The position numbers and the translations under genes were made by a program. Shown here in pieces: positions 25,973 through 34,844 of a stretch of DNA of 64,000 nt; positions within the stretch are counted from its first letter, which is position 1, and the number at the start of each line of letters is the position of its first letter. The stretch is from positions 930,001 to 994,000 of the forward strand of contig NZ_QQRR01000002.1 of NCBI RefSeq assembly GCF_003439925.1, in the 5' to 3' direction. The notes beneath the pieces were generated by a model that worked only from the letters and a program-made list of their open reading frames with translations, did not search any database and was not told the DNA's origin. The DNA comes from Haloprofundus halophilus (GTDB lineage Archaea > Halobacteriota > Halobacteria > Halobacteriales > Haloferacaceae).

Positions 25973-26446
25973 ATGAGCGACCTGTCCTCCGTCGAATCGC
26001 CGCACGGCAGCAGCCGAGACGCCGACGAACGGATTCGCGTCGTCGCCCTCGGCGTCGTCCGCCGCGACGACGAACTCCTCGTCTTCGAGGCGGCGTCCGA
26101 GGAGTCGGGGACGTACTACCGACCGCTCGGCGGCGGCGTCGAGTTCGGCGAACACAGCGTCGACGCGCTTCGCCGCGAGTTCCGCGAGGAGCTGGAGGTC
26201 GAACTGACGAGAGTTCACGAGCTCGGGACGTTCGAGGGAGTGTTCACCGTCGACGGCGAGCAGTGCCACGAGATTCAGCGCGTCTACGGCGCGGAGTTCG
26301 TCCAGCAGTGGCCCTACCAGATGGACTCCTTTACGGCCCACGAACCCGACACCGGCGAGGACCTCGACTGCCTGTGGAAACCGCTGTCGGAGTTCACCGA
26401 CGCGGGAGAGACGCTGTTCCCCGAAACGCTGCCGAGCGTTCTCTGA
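25973..26446 (+). CDS. Nudix hydrolase
   Basis: A 157-aa Nudix enzyme. The Nudix box reads GGGVEFGEHSVDALRREF followed by REELEVEL, matching GX5EX7REUXEEXGU apart from a Leu-Glu-Val variation at the end. Such enzymes hydrolyse nucleoside diphosphates linked to another moiety. The N-terminal 18 residues are Ser/Glu-rich and disordered-looking. The ATG at 25973 is the first Met of the open part. Its location between sugar-metabolism genes hints at ADP-sugar or NDP-sugar cleavage, which is only a guess from context. Confidence 0.9.
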   Translation: MSDLSSVESPHGSSRDADERIRVVALGVVRRDDELLVFEAASEESGTYYRPLGGGVEFGEHSVDALRREFREELEVELTRVHELGTFEGVFTVDGEQCHEIQRVYGAEFVQQWPYQMDSFTAHEPDTGEDLDCLWKPLSEFTDAGETLFPETLPSVL

Positions 26447-26467
26447 AAAGCGTCGACCGCCGACCGC

Positions 26468-27436
26468 TCACTCCGCCCAGTACGCCTCGCCGGGCGTCGT
26501 CTCGAACACCGACCGCTGGAGCAGTTCGACCGCCTTTTCGAGGCCCTCGCGCGACGACGTGAGCGAGTCCTCGTGCTCGATGGAGAGCGCGCCGTCGTAG
26601 CCGACCATCCGGAGCGTCGACACCACGTCCTTCCAGTGCTCCTCGCCGTGGCCGTAACCGACGGTGCGGAACAGCCACGAGCGGTCGGGTTCCTCGGTGT
26701 ACGACGTGGTGTCGAGGACTCCCTTGATTCGGGACCGGTCGTCGTAGACGCGGGTGTCCTTCGCGTGGACGTGGTGGATGGCCCCCGCTTCGCCGAGGTA
26801 CCGGATCGCGGCGAGCACGTCGATTCCCTGCCAGTAGAGGTGGGAGGGGTCGAAGTTCGCGCCGACGTACTGGTTGGTCGCCTCGCGCAGGCGCAGCATC
26901 CCCGACGGTTCGTAGACGAGCATGTTCGGGTGCATCTCGATGGCGAGCTGGACGCCGTGGTCGGCGGCGTGGTTCGAGAGTCCCGACCAGTAGTCGGTGG
27001 CGACGTCCCACTGGTACTCGTGGGCGTCGGCGTGCTCGGTCGGCCACGGCGCGGTGATCCAGTTCGGCATCTCGTCGTCGGGACCGCCGGCGGGCAGACC
27101 CGAGAAGCAGGTGACCGCGTCGACGTCGAGCTCGTCGGCGAGTTCGACGGCCTCGCGGAGTTCGGTATCGGCTTCGTCGGCCGTCTCCTCGTCGGGGTGC
27201 AGCGGATTGTTGTGCGTCGCCAGCGCGCTGATGTACATGTCGTGGCCGTCGACGAGTTCGAGCAGCTCCTCGCGGGCGCTCTCGTCGTCGAGCAGCTCCC
27301 GCCGGTCGACGTGCGCCTCGCCGGGGTAACCGCCGACGCCGAGTTCGACCGCGGAGACGCCGATGTCGTCGAGGTAGTCGAGCGCTTCTTCGAGCGACTG
27401 GCCGCCCAGGGGGACGGTGAGTACTCCGATGTCCAT
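26468..27436 (-). CDS. Sugar phosphate isomerase/epimerase (xylose-isomerase-like TIM barrel)
   Basis: A 322-aa AP-endonuclease-2-type TIM barrel. It opens MDIGVLTVPLGGQSLEEALD and has metal ligands in the usual places: E in LAIEMHPNML, D/H in NFDPSHLYWQG, H in HVHAKDTRV and E near SIEHEDSLTS. Relatives include IolE, IolI and hydroxypyruvate isomerase. It lies between the two Gfo/Idh/MocA genes, the classical company of inositol or keto-sugar catabolism. A TATA-like GTTTTATCG on the minus strand near 27460-27468 suggests its own promoter. Confidence 0.92.
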   Translation of the reverse strand: MDIGVLTVPLGGQSLEEALDYLDDIGVSAVELGVGGYPGEAHVDRRELLDDESAREELLELVDGHDMYISALATHNNPLHPDEETADEADTELREAVELADELDVDAVTCFSGLPAGGPDDEMPNWITAPWPTEHADAHEYQWDVATDYWSGLSNHAADHGVQLAIEMHPNMLVYEPSGMLRLREATNQYVGANFDPSHLYWQGIDVLAAIRYLGEAGAIHHVHAKDTRVYDDRSRIKGVLDTTSYTEEPDRSWLFRTVGYGHGEEHWKDVVSTLRMVGYDGALSIEHEDSLTSSREGLEKAVELLQRSVFETTPGEAYWAE

Positions 27437-27543
27437 GTCCGTTGTTACGTTCAGGGCGTCGATAAAACTTCAGGAGGGCGCAACGAGAGGAGGGACCGAA
27501 ACCGTCGGACACGCGTCGGGACGCGTTCTCCCGCGGAACCGAC

Positions 27544-28638
27544 TCAGTCGAGTTCGGGCGCGGCCTCGGACCCGGCGTCGAGACGGATCGCCTTCCCCTC
27601 CGCCGAGGAGCGGTAGATGGCGTCGATGACGCGCTGGACGGCCAGCCCCTGTTCGACGGTGTTCCGCTCGGGGTGGTTGCCGGAGGCGACGGCCTCGAGA
27701 AACAGGCGCTGTTCGGATTTGTGGGTGTCGTTGGCCTGCGTCTGGATGTCGGTGTCGCGCAGGTGGTCGGTGCCGTCCTTACCCGTCTCGTAGAGCGTCA
27801 GTTCGTGGCTCGCGCGGTCGAAGCGCGCCCCGGCCTCCGAGCCCCGGAGGACGAACTCGTCGTTCGTCGGTCGGTTCGTCGCCCACGCGACTTCCAGCGA
27901 TATGGTCTGGCCGTCCGCCGAGCGGATGAAGGCGCTCGCGGAGTCGTCGACGTCGAACCCTTCCGGGCCGATGTCCTCGCCCCACATCTCGACGAAGGCG
28001 TAGTCGTCCTGGTTGCCGAACTGCGAGCGGGTGACGCCCGACACCTCGACGATCTCGGGGAAGTCGAGGAAGTAGAGCGCGAGGTCGATGGCGTGGACGC
28101 CGATGTCGATGAGCGCGCCGCCGCCGGCGATATCCTTGGAGGTGAACCACGAGCCGCGACCGGGGATGCCGCGACGGCGGACGTAGTTGGCCTCGACGTG
28201 CTGCATCTCGCCGAACTCGCCGTCGCGCTGGTAGCTCTTGATCACCTGAACCGGGTTGGCGAAGCGGTTGTTGAACCCGACCATGCAGAGCGCCTCCGAC
28301 GCCTCGGCGGCGGCGGCGATGCGCTCGGCGCTCTCTAAGTTGTGCGCGAGCGGTTTCTCCAACAGCACGTCGATGCCGGCGTCCAGCGCCGCGACGGCGT
28401 ACTCCTCGTGAAAGCGGTTCGGCGTCGTTACGATGACGGCGTCGACGTCGTCGAACAGTTCGTACTTGTCGTCGTACGCCTCGACGCCGTACTTCTCGGC
28501 GAAGCGTCGTCGAGCGTCGGCCTGGATGTCCATGCCGCCGACGAGCGTCGCGCCCAAATCCGTCAACCGGTCGGCGTGGTAGTGGCCGATGTTACCGAGG
28601 CCGACTACCCCGACCCGTACTGGCGTGTCCGAAGTCAT
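27544..28638 (-). CDS. Gfo/Idh/MocA family oxidoreductase (2)
   Basis: A 364-aa NAD(P)-dependent dehydrogenase. The Rossmann motif is VGVVGLGNIGHYHADRL, the catalytic lysine lies in LEKPLAHN, and GGGALIDIGVHAIDLALYF is the C-terminal-domain helix (quoted in part: LIDIGVHAIDLAL). It is a paralogue of the dehydrogenase at 24784-25896 but clearly diverged. A TrmB-like half-site pair, TACT-N8-TGTTA at 28654-28670, lies just upstream, so it may be controlled separately from the transporter genes before it. Confidence 0.93.
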   Translation of the reverse strand: MTSDTPVRVGVVGLGNIGHYHADRLTDLGATLVGGMDIQADARRRFAEKYGVEAYDDKYELFDDVDAVIVTTPNRFHEEYAVAALDAGIDVLLEKPLAHNLESAERIAAAAEASEALCMVGFNNRFANPVQVIKSYQRDGEFGEMQHVEANYVRRRGIPGRGSWFTSKDIAGGGALIDIGVHAIDLALYFLDFPEIVEVSGVTRSQFGNQDDYAFVEMWGEDIGPEGFDVDDSASAFIRSADGQTISLEVAWATNRPTNDEFVLRGSEAGARFDRASHELTLYETGKDGTDHLRDTDIQTQANDTHKSEQRLFLEAVASGNHPERNTVEQGLAVQRVIDAIYRSSAEGKAIRLDAGSEAAPELD

Positions 28639-28653
28639 TCTCTACTCCTCGTT

Positions 28654-28670
28654 TACTACAACACGTGTTA
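28654..28670 (-). promoter_or_regulatory. Possible TrmB-type site before Gfo/Idh gene
   Basis: The plus strand reads TACTACAACACGTGTTA, a TACT-N8-TGTTA arrangement that resembles the TACT-N7/8-GAGTA TrmB site but with a degenerate second half. It contains the palindrome ACACGTGT. It lies 16-32 nt upstream of the ATG at 28638. Confidence 0.35.
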
Positions 28671-28691
28671 AGCGTCACGTTCCATGTGTTG

Positions 28692-28895
28692 TCAGTACAA
28701 CTGACGCTCGCGCTCTTCACGCTCTTCCTCTTGTTTTTTCTGTTCCTTGATTCGTCGTCTGCCGCGCAGGAACTGCCGCCCTTTGGGGATGATGACGTTC
28801 TTCAGATCCAGGACGAACGACACGATGCCGTACGCCCAGAAGAAGAACAGCAGGGTCACCATCCCGATGTACAGCAGTCCGAGTTCGGTGACCAT
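28692..28895 (-). CDS. 67-residue membrane protein of the sugar ABC operon
   Basis: A small protein with one or two N-terminal hydrophobic segments (MVTELGLLYIGMVTLLFFFW and the following residues, about 5-32) and a strongly charged C-terminal helix (KEQKKQEEEREERERQLY). It lies 19 nt downstream of the ABC ATPase gene on the same strand, so it is probably co-transcribed. The single-pass layout with a charged cytoplasmic tail suggests a small accessory subunit that touches the ATPase. I do not recognise a named family, and no substrate can be inferred. Confidence 0.75.
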   Translation of the reverse strand: MVTELGLLYIGMVTLLFFFWAYGIVSFVLDLKNVIIPKGRQFLRGRRRIKEQKKQEEEREERERQLY

Positions 28896-28914
28896 CTGTG
28901 GTGTAGTGTGGTGT

Positions 28915-30099
28915 TCAGTCGTCGCTTTCCGCGCCGGTCTCGGTGACGTTCTCTGGGCTGGTCAACTTCACCAGACCGTGCTGGATGGCCTGACCCGACG
29001 CGGTGTCGAAGAGGTGAATCCTGCTCCGGTCGAGGACGACGTCGAACTCCTGGTCCTCGACGATGTCGCTGTCGGGGTCGACGCTCATCAGCAGCTGGTT
29101 CTGCTGAGCGGCCTCCATATCCATGCTCGACCCGTCGTCGTCCAACAGCAGGTAGACGAATATCTCGTCGCCCATCGGTTCGAGGACGTCGGTCGTCGTC
29201 TCGATGCTCATCGAGGGGTGCGAGACCGAGCTCGACTGGTCGATTGGGTAGACGTCCTCGGGACGGACGCCGAGGGTCACCTCCTGGCCGACCTCGACGC
29301 CCATCTGTGCGGGGTCGAACTCGACGGTGACGCCGGTGTCGTGCTCGAAGCCCTGTTGGGTGACGGTGCCGTCGAGGAAGTTCATCGCCGGCGACCCGAT
29401 GAACCCCGCGACGAAGAGGTTCTGCGGTTCGTTGTAGCAGGTCAGCGGCGGATCTATCTGCTGGAGCTGGCCGCCGTCGAGGACGGCGATGCGGTCCGAC
29501 ATCGTCATCGCCTCCGCCTGGTCGTGCGTGACGTAGATGATGGTGGTGTCCAGTTCCTTGTGCAGGCGCTGGAGCTCGGTCCGCATGTGGACGCGTAGTT
29601 TCGCGTCGAGGTTCGCCAGCGGCTCGTCCATCAGGAACACGTCAGGGTTGCGAACGATGGCGCGGGCGATGGCGACGCGCTGGCGCTGGCCGCCGGACAT
29701 CTCGTCGGGCATGCGGTCTAACATCCCCTCCAGTTGGACGATGTCGGAGGCGCGTTCGACGCGGCGGTCGATCTCCTCCTTCTCGTAGTCGCGGAGCCGG
29801 AGGCCGAAGCTGATGTTGTCGTACACGTCCATGTGCGGGAACAGCGCGATGTTCTGGAACACCATCGCCACCCCGCGGTCTTTCGGCGGGAGGTTCGTCA
29901 CCTCTCGGTCGCCGATGTAGATGGACCCCTCCGTGGGTTTGGTCAGCCCGGCCACCATCTCCATGGTCGTCGACTTCCCGCAGCCGGACGGACCGACGAG
30001 GCAAACGAACTCCCCGTCTCTGATGTGTACGTTCATGTCGTCGACTGCCGTTACGTCTTCGTACCGTTTCGTCACGTGTTCGAGTTTTACGTCTCCCAT
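28915..30099 (-). CDS. Sugar ABC transporter ATP-binding protein (MalK/UgpC type)
   Basis: A 394-aa ABC ATPase that powers import of a carbohydrate. Walker A is GPSGCGKST at 36-44, the ABC signature is MSGGQRQRVAIARA, Walker B is VFLMDEPLANLDA, and the switch His is in YVTHDQAEAM. Residues from about 235 form the MalK-type regulatory OB (TOBE) domain, including GVRPEDVYPI. A long insertion with Met/Gln/Ser runs through about 290-340. The gene follows the second permease gene with 4 nt between and precedes the 67-aa membrane protein. Confidence 0.96.
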   Translation of the reverse strand: MGDVKLEHVTKRYEDVTAVDDMNVHIRDGEFVCLVGPSGCGKSTTMEMVAGLTKPTEGSIYIGDREVTNLPPKDRGVAMVFQNIALFPHMDVYDNISFGLRLRDYEKEEIDRRVERASDIVQLEGMLDRMPDEMSGGQRQRVAIARAIVRNPDVFLMDEPLANLDAKLRVHMRTELQRLHKELDTTIIYVTHDQAEAMTMSDRIAVLDGGQLQQIDPPLTCYNEPQNLFVAGFIGSPAMNFLDGTVTQQGFEHDTGVTVEFDPAQMGVEVGQEVTLGVRPEDVYPIDQSSSVSHPSMSIETTTDVLEPMGDEIFVYLLLDDDGSSMDMEAAQQNQLLMSVDPDSDIVEDQEFDVVLDRSRIHLFDTASGQAIQHGLVKLTSPENVTETGAESDD

Positions 30100-30103
30100 T
30101 GTC

Positions 30104-31087
30104 TTACTCCTTGAGTGCTCCTGCCGTGAGCCCGCTGACGATTTTCTCCTGTGCGACGATGACCAGGATGGCCACCGGCAGCACGCCGATGATACTCGCC
30201 GCCGCCATCAGGTGGTACGGCGTGTCGTACTGCCCCTGCAAGCCGATGATGCCCGCGACGAGCGGGGCCCAGCTTCCGGGTTCGCCGTTGTTCATCAAAA
30301 ACGAGAAGAAGAACTCGTTGTAGACGCTGATGAACGTGAGCACGCCCGCCGTCGCCACACCGGGCGCCGACAGCGGAATGATGACGCGGAACAGCGCGCC
30401 GAGTCGCGTCGTTCCTTCGACGCGGGCGGCGTCCTCCAACCCGTCGGGAATCTGCCCGTAGAAGGTCGTGAGGATGAAGATCGATAGCGGCATGAACAGC
30501 GCGCTGAACGGCAACACCATCGCTCCCGGCGTGTTGTACAGCTCCGGGAAACCGACGGCGAGACCCGTTCCGGGGATGCCGACGGCCACGTTCCCCGTGA
30601 AGAGGTTGTACAGCGGCAGCAGGAACGCCGCCGGCGGGAAGTACGAGATGGCGAGGATGGCGAGCATCAACGGTCCGCGTCCGGGGAACCGGAGGCGACC
30701 GAAGACGTAGCCCGCGAGGCTCGCCAGCAGCAGGACGATGACCGTCGTCAGGATGCCCAACACGAAGCTGTTGAACATGAAGATGTGGAACGGCACGCGC
30801 TGGAACACGACGATGAACGACTCGAAGTTGAGCGTCCCGCCCGGCGGGTAGAGCCCGACGTTCTGCAGCGCCCGCGGCGGCGTCAGCGACAGCACGAGCA
30901 GCCAGTAGAACGGGAACAGCGTCGTGAGCAGGAAGAACGTGGTCAGGACGTAGAACATCGCACGGTACGTCCGCTCGGGGTTCTTTATCGAACTGCTGAC
31001 CCAGCGGCTGAACGGCCCGCGCGTCAGTTCGCGGTCGCCGCCGGTGCCGATGGTCGTCGAGTCGCCGGTCTGTGGTTCGCTTCCCAT
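30104..31087 (-). CDS. Sugar ABC permease, MalG-like
   Basis: A 327-aa inner permease subunit with six hydrophobic segments. The EAA loop reads EDAARVEGTTRLGALFRVII, the contact site for the ATPase. The ATG at 31087 is chosen over a GTG at 31099 because GGAGGTG lies 9 nt before it and it falls one nucleotide after the stop of the MalF-like gene, a tight coupling. The N-terminus up to about residue 40 is hydrophilic. With the MalF-like partner it forms the translocation pore of the CUT1 family. Confidence 0.94.
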   Translation of the reverse strand: MGSEPQTGDSTTIGTGGDRELTRGPFSRWVSSSIKNPERTYRAMFYVLTTFFLLTTLFPFYWLLVLSLTPPRALQNVGLYPPGGTLNFESFIVVFQRVPFHIFMFNSFVLGILTTVIVLLLASLAGYVFGRLRFPGRGPLMLAILAISYFPPAAFLLPLYNLFTGNVAVGIPGTGLAVGFPELYNTPGAMVLPFSALFMPLSIFILTTFYGQIPDGLEDAARVEGTTRLGALFRVIIPLSAPGVATAGVLTFISVYNEFFFSFLMNNGEPGSWAPLVAGIIGLQGQYDTPYHLMAAASIIGVLPVAILVIVAQEKIVSGLTAGALKE

Positions 31088-31088
31088 C

Positions 31089-32111
31089 TCAGAATCCACC
31101 TCCTTCAGCGTCGGCGAACTTCACGATGTAGACGGACACCGCGATGCCGATGATGGCGGCTGTGATGAACGCGACGGACGCCGCGGTCCCGTACGCGCGT
31201 TGGTTGAAGCTCGTGACGACCAGACACGACAGCGACGGCACCGTCGTACAGGCCGACGTCGTCTCGATGATGCCGTAGACGCGCATCGCCGCGATGGTGC
31301 GGAACAGCATCGCAACCAGAACCGTCGGCATGATGAGCGGCAGCGTGATCATCTTGAACTGCTGCCACTTCGACGCGCCGGCGACCTTCGCGACGTCGTA
31401 CAGCGAGCGGTCGATACTCTGCAACCCGGCGAGGATGAGCAACGCCATGAACGCCGACGTTTTCCAGATGTCGGCGACGATGATGATAGTCGTCGCGTCC
31501 ACCGTGTTCGCCAGCGGCGTCGTCCCGATCCACGTGAGTTGATTGAGCAGCGTCGGGTTGTCGCTCGTGCCGATGAGGAAACCGATTCCGGGCTGGAACA
31601 GCAGGTAGAAGATCATCCCCTGGATGACGATGGGCACCGCCCACGGGATGATGATGGCGACGCGAACCCAGCGCCGACCGCGGAACTCCTGGTCGAGGAC
31701 GAGCGCCTGTCCGAATCCGATGATCGTCTCGAAGAAGACGCTCACGAACGTGAATATCAGCGTCACGCCGAGGGCGCTCGCGAATATCCCGTTCGGCGTC
31801 AGCGACGTGGGCATGAACGCCGACGGGAGCGCGTAGCTTCGTTGGTTCGTCAGGAGTTCGACGTAGTTGTTGATACCGACGAACTGACCGAGATTAGCCG
31901 AACCCGACAACGCGTCGGCGAACAGCGACATCCAGAACGTCGTGACGAGCGGGTACACTGCGATTACCAGCAGCAGTATCAGCGCTGGCACGAGCAGCAA
32001 GTACGCGTACGCCGTCTCGCTCAGGTTTTCCATCCAGCGGACTGTAGAGACGTACGGACCGGACCGTGAACCGTCGCGAACAGTCCCCTGAGATTCCTGT
32101 TCTGTGGCCAT
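31089..32111 (-). CDS. Sugar ABC permease, MalF-like
   Basis: A 340-aa permease of the CUT1 family with six to seven hydrophobic segments, the first beginning AYAYLLLVPALILLLVIA. The EAA loop reads YDVAKVAGASKWQQFKMITL. The ATG at 32111 (MATEQESQG) is used; a TTG nine nucleotides earlier is less likely. The gene lies 33 nt downstream of the binding-protein gene. Its stop is one nucleotide from the ATG of the MalG-like gene and overlaps that gene's Shine-Dalgarno. No large periplasmic P2 loop as in E. coli MalF is present. Confidence 0.94.
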   Translation of the reverse strand: MATEQESQGTVRDGSRSGPYVSTVRWMENLSETAYAYLLLVPALILLLVIAVYPLVTTFWMSLFADALSGSANLGQFVGINNYVELLTNQRSYALPSAFMPTSLTPNGIFASALGVTLIFTFVSVFFETIIGFGQALVLDQEFRGRRWVRVAIIIPWAVPIVIQGMIFYLLFQPGIGFLIGTSDNPTLLNQLTWIGTTPLANTVDATTIIIVADIWKTSAFMALLILAGLQSIDRSLYDVAKVAGASKWQQFKMITLPLIMPTVLVAMLFRTIAAMRVYGIIETTSACTTVPSLSCLVVTSFNQRAYGTAASVAFITAAIIGIAVSVYIVKFADAEGGGF

Positions 32112-32144
32112 TGGTAACAAGTATTAACGTTGAGAGGCAGGCGC

Positions 32145-33677
32145 TTAGGCGTTCTGTTCGATCTGCTCGAGGGTGGACTCCAGACTCGACATCGCGTCCT
32201 CGGGCGCCTTCTGCTGGGCGTACGTGGAGTTGACCTCCTGGGCGATCTGATCGGACTGCTGGGACCAGACGGCCGTGACCGGTCGCGGAACGGCGTTCTC
32301 ACCGGCGACGCGAAGCTGTTCGAGGTAGCGGCCGATGACGGGCACCTCCGCCGCGCGGTCGGAGTTGAGCAGTTCCGGTTTCGGCGGGATCCACCCGAGA
32401 ATCTCGAACATCGCGAGGTTGAACTCGTCGGTCATCATCGTCTGAATGACGGCCGCGGCGGCGTTCTTCTTCTCGGTGCTCGAGTTCGGGTTCATCGAGA
32501 TGTGCCAGCCGCCGAGCGCGGCCGAGGGACCGCCGGTGCCCTCGTACTCGGCTTCGTCCGGCGTCACGGCGTACGGAATCGGCATCACGCCGAGGTCCTC
32601 GCCGTAGTTCTCCTCCGCGCCGTTCTCGACGATGGAGTACGGCCAGTTGCGGAGCGCGACCGCGTTGCCGTTGTCGAACGGCGCCTTCGAGGGGTCCTCC
32701 TGCCACTGGAGGACGGCCTCGGGCGAGATCTTCTGGTAGCCGTCGAGCGAGTGCTCGTCGTCCTGCCCGTGGATGAACGTCCGGATCATCCGGATGGACT
32801 GCAGAACGGGCTCCTCGTTGACGGTGATGGGCCGGTCGCCGACCGGACCGAACAGGTTGCTGTGGTCGCCGAAGTACGCGCCGCCCCAGCCGGTGATGAA
32901 CTCGTTGAAGTCACAGCACGACAGTCCCTCGTAGGACGCCGCCTGGAAGTTGAAGCCCATCTCGACGTCGTCGTTCTGCGAGACGACGTCGGCGATCATG
33001 TTGTTGAAGTCCTGCCACGTCATCGACTCGGTCGCCCAGTTCTGTCCCTCGGGGTCGTAGCCGGCGTCGGTGACGAGGTCCTTCCGGTACTGGATCGTCG
33101 GGAAGTCGGGGAACAGCGGAATCGCGTACAGGTCGTCCGAGTCGGGGTGTTTCGCCGTCTCGACGCTCGCACCGAAGTAGTTGTCGTTGACCTGCGATAT
33201 CCAGTCGCTCGGCAGCGATTGACTGAGGTTCTGCAGTTGGTCGCGGACGATGAACGGAATCGTCCACCCGCTGTCGGTCATCAGGAGCGTCGGCTCCTCC
33301 TGTCCGGAGTTGAGCCACGTCTGATACTGGTTCTGCCGGTCGTCGGTCACCTGCGACCCGCCGAGGATGTCGATGGAGATGTTCTCCGGCAACCCGGCGT
33401 TCCGCAGGGCCTCGGTGATGCGGTCGACGTTGTCCGCGACGCGGGAGTCCGCCGCCCACTGGACGGTGACTTCGTTGTCCACTGCACCCGGGTCGAGTTG
33501 TTCGGCGCTCCCGTTCCCGCCGCTGTCGTTGCCACCGCCGTTGCCACCGTCGTCCTGGCTCTGAATACATCCGGCGAGGCCGAGTGCGACGCCGGACGTA
33601 CCGGCAGCCTGCACGAACCGTCGTCGGGAGACACCACTTCGCCGCTTCGACTTGTCACGTGAGTCAGCATCGACCAT
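32145..33677 (-). CDS. Sugar ABC transporter substrate-binding lipoprotein (Tat exported)
   Basis: A 510-aa extracellular solute-binding protein, family 1. The N-terminus carries a twin-arginine signal, SRRRFVQAAG, followed by a hydrophobic stretch and the lipobox LAGC (Cys at about residue 37), so the mature protein is anchored to the membrane by lipid outside the cell. A Gly/Asn-rich linker (NGGGNDSGGNG) follows, then the binding fold with several Trp/Tyr likely to stack on sugars. It is the first gene of the transporter operon and is preceded by a strong TATA box and a dyad that resembles a TrmB site. The sugar transported is unknown. Confidence 0.95.
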   Translation of the reverse strand: MVDADSRDKSKRRSGVSRRRFVQAAGTSGVALGLAGCIQSQDDGGNGGGNDSGGNGSAEQLDPGAVDNEVTVQWAADSRVADNVDRITEALRNAGLPENISIDILGGSQVTDDRQNQYQTWLNSGQEEPTLLMTDSGWTIPFIVRDQLQNLSQSLPSDWISQVNDNYFGASVETAKHPDSDDLYAIPLFPDFPTIQYRKDLVTDAGYDPEGQNWATESMTWQDFNNMIADVVSQNDDVEMGFNFQAASYEGLSCCDFNEFITGWGGAYFGDHSNLFGPVGDRPITVNEEPVLQSIRMIRTFIHGQDDEHSLDGYQKISPEAVLQWQEDPSKAPFDNGNAVALRNWPYSIVENGAEENYGEDLGVMPIPYAVTPDEAEYEGTGGPSAALGGWHISMNPNSSTEKKNAAAAVIQTMMTDEFNLAMFEILGWIPPKPELLNSDRAAEVPVIGRYLEQLRVAGENAVPRPVTAVWSQQSDQIAQEVNSTYAQQKAPEDAMSSLESTLEQIEQNA

Positions 33678-33703
33678 TACAGTTTGAGTTCTTGGTATAG
33701 GAC

Positions 33704-33744
33704 TTATTTATACTTTCGGCACAGTTACTACGTCTGTTGTAGTG
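33704..33744 (-). promoter_or_regulatory. Promoter and dyad of the sugar ABC operon
   Basis: The minus-strand TATA box AGTATAAATAA covers 33704-33714, 27 or more nt before the ATG at 33677. Eleven nucleotides upstream of it lies the dyad TACTAC-N7-GTAGTG (33726-33744), related to the TACT-N7/8-GAGTA TrmB site. A site upstream of the TATA box is the position from which haloarchaeal TrmB is reported to activate. Confidence 0.55.
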
Positions 33745-33857
33745 AATTAACTGACTCGTGGTATTCAGCCCCTCCGAGGGCTCTGTCACCGGTTTTCCGC
33801 AGCGTTAATCGGGGCCACATCGAGTCAATCTCACTCTACCGTGCGTTATGGAGTGGT

Positions 33858-34844
33858 TCAATTTTTATGTTCGACCGGCCAGTGGGGCGTCTTCGGCGAT
33901 TCGATTCGCTCCATTTCCGCGTCGGTGAGGCTCACGTCGAGCGCCTCGACGTTCTCTTCGAGGTGGTCGATGCTCCGCGGACCGATGATGGGCGCGGTGA
34001 CGACCGGTTTGTGCAGCAACCACGCGAGCGACACCTGTACCGGCGAGACCCCCTTCTCGTCGGCGATGCCGCGAATCTCGTCGAGTACCGCCCAGTTCTC
34101 GTCGGTAAAGCGGTCCTGCGTGTACTCGTCGGTGTCAGCACGGAGTCCCTCTTCGATGTCGCCGTCGCGCTCGTACTTCCCGGTCAGGAAACCGCCCGCC
34201 AGCGGTGACCACGGGATGACACCGATACCTTCGCCCTCGCAAACGGGTAGGAGATTCGCCTCCTCGTGGCGATCCACGGCGTTGTACTCCGGCTGCATGC
34301 AGGTGAAGCGCTCGTAGTCCTCGATATCGCTCTTGTACAGCGCCTTCGTGAACTGGTAGCTGGTCATCGTGCTCGCGCCGATGTAGCGCACTTTGCCCGT
34401 CTCGACGAGGTGGTCGAGCGCCGACAGCGTCTCCTCGATGGGCGTCTCGTCGTCCCAGCGGTGAATCTGGTAGAGGTCGATGTAGTCGGTTCCCAGGCGC
34501 TCCAGACTCGCCTCCGCCTGGTCGAGGATGTGTTTTCGGGAGAGTCCCTGTCCGTTCGGGTAGTCGCCCATCTCGCCGAACACTTTGGTGGCGACGACCA
34601 GTTCGTCGCGGTTACGCCCCTCGATGGCCTTCCCGACTATCTCCTCGCTCTCGCCGCGCGAGTAGACGTTCGCGGTGTCGAGGAAGTTGATACCGAGGTC
34701 CAGCGCGCGGTGGATGAGCTCGATGCTCGCCTCCTCGTCGTCCATCATCCACTCCGCGTCCGACCCGAAGTTCATACAGCCGAGACAGAACCGGGACACT
34801 TCGAGTCCCGTAGTTCCGAGTTTCGTGTACTCCATCTCCGTCAT
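33858..34844 (-). CDS. Aldo/keto reductase
   Basis: A 328-aa NADPH-dependent aldo/keto reductase of the YajO/AKR11-like group. It starts MTEMEYTKLGTTGLEVSRFC, has the catalytic tyrosine in DTANVYSRGESEE (Asp-Tyr), lysine in VVATKVFG and histidine in IDLYQIHRWD, so the tetrad is intact. The C-terminal NADPH-binding part includes APIIGPRSIDHLEENV. Reduction of sugar aldehydes fits its place next to the sugar transporter, but this is context only. The gene is oriented like the ABC operon and lies upstream of it. Confidence 0.94.
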   Translation of the reverse strand: MTEMEYTKLGTTGLEVSRFCLGCMNFGSDAEWMMDDEEASIELIHRALDLGINFLDTANVYSRGESEEIVGKAIEGRNRDELVVATKVFGEMGDYPNGQGLSRKHILDQAEASLERLGTDYIDLYQIHRWDDETPIEETLSALDHLVETGKVRYIGASTMTSYQFTKALYKSDIEDYERFTCMQPEYNAVDRHEEANLLPVCEGEGIGVIPWSPLAGGFLTGKYERDGDIEEGLRADTDEYTQDRFTDENWAVLDEIRGIADEKGVSPVQVSLAWLLHKPVVTAPIIGPRSIDHLEENVEALDVSLTDAEMERIESPKTPHWPVEHKN

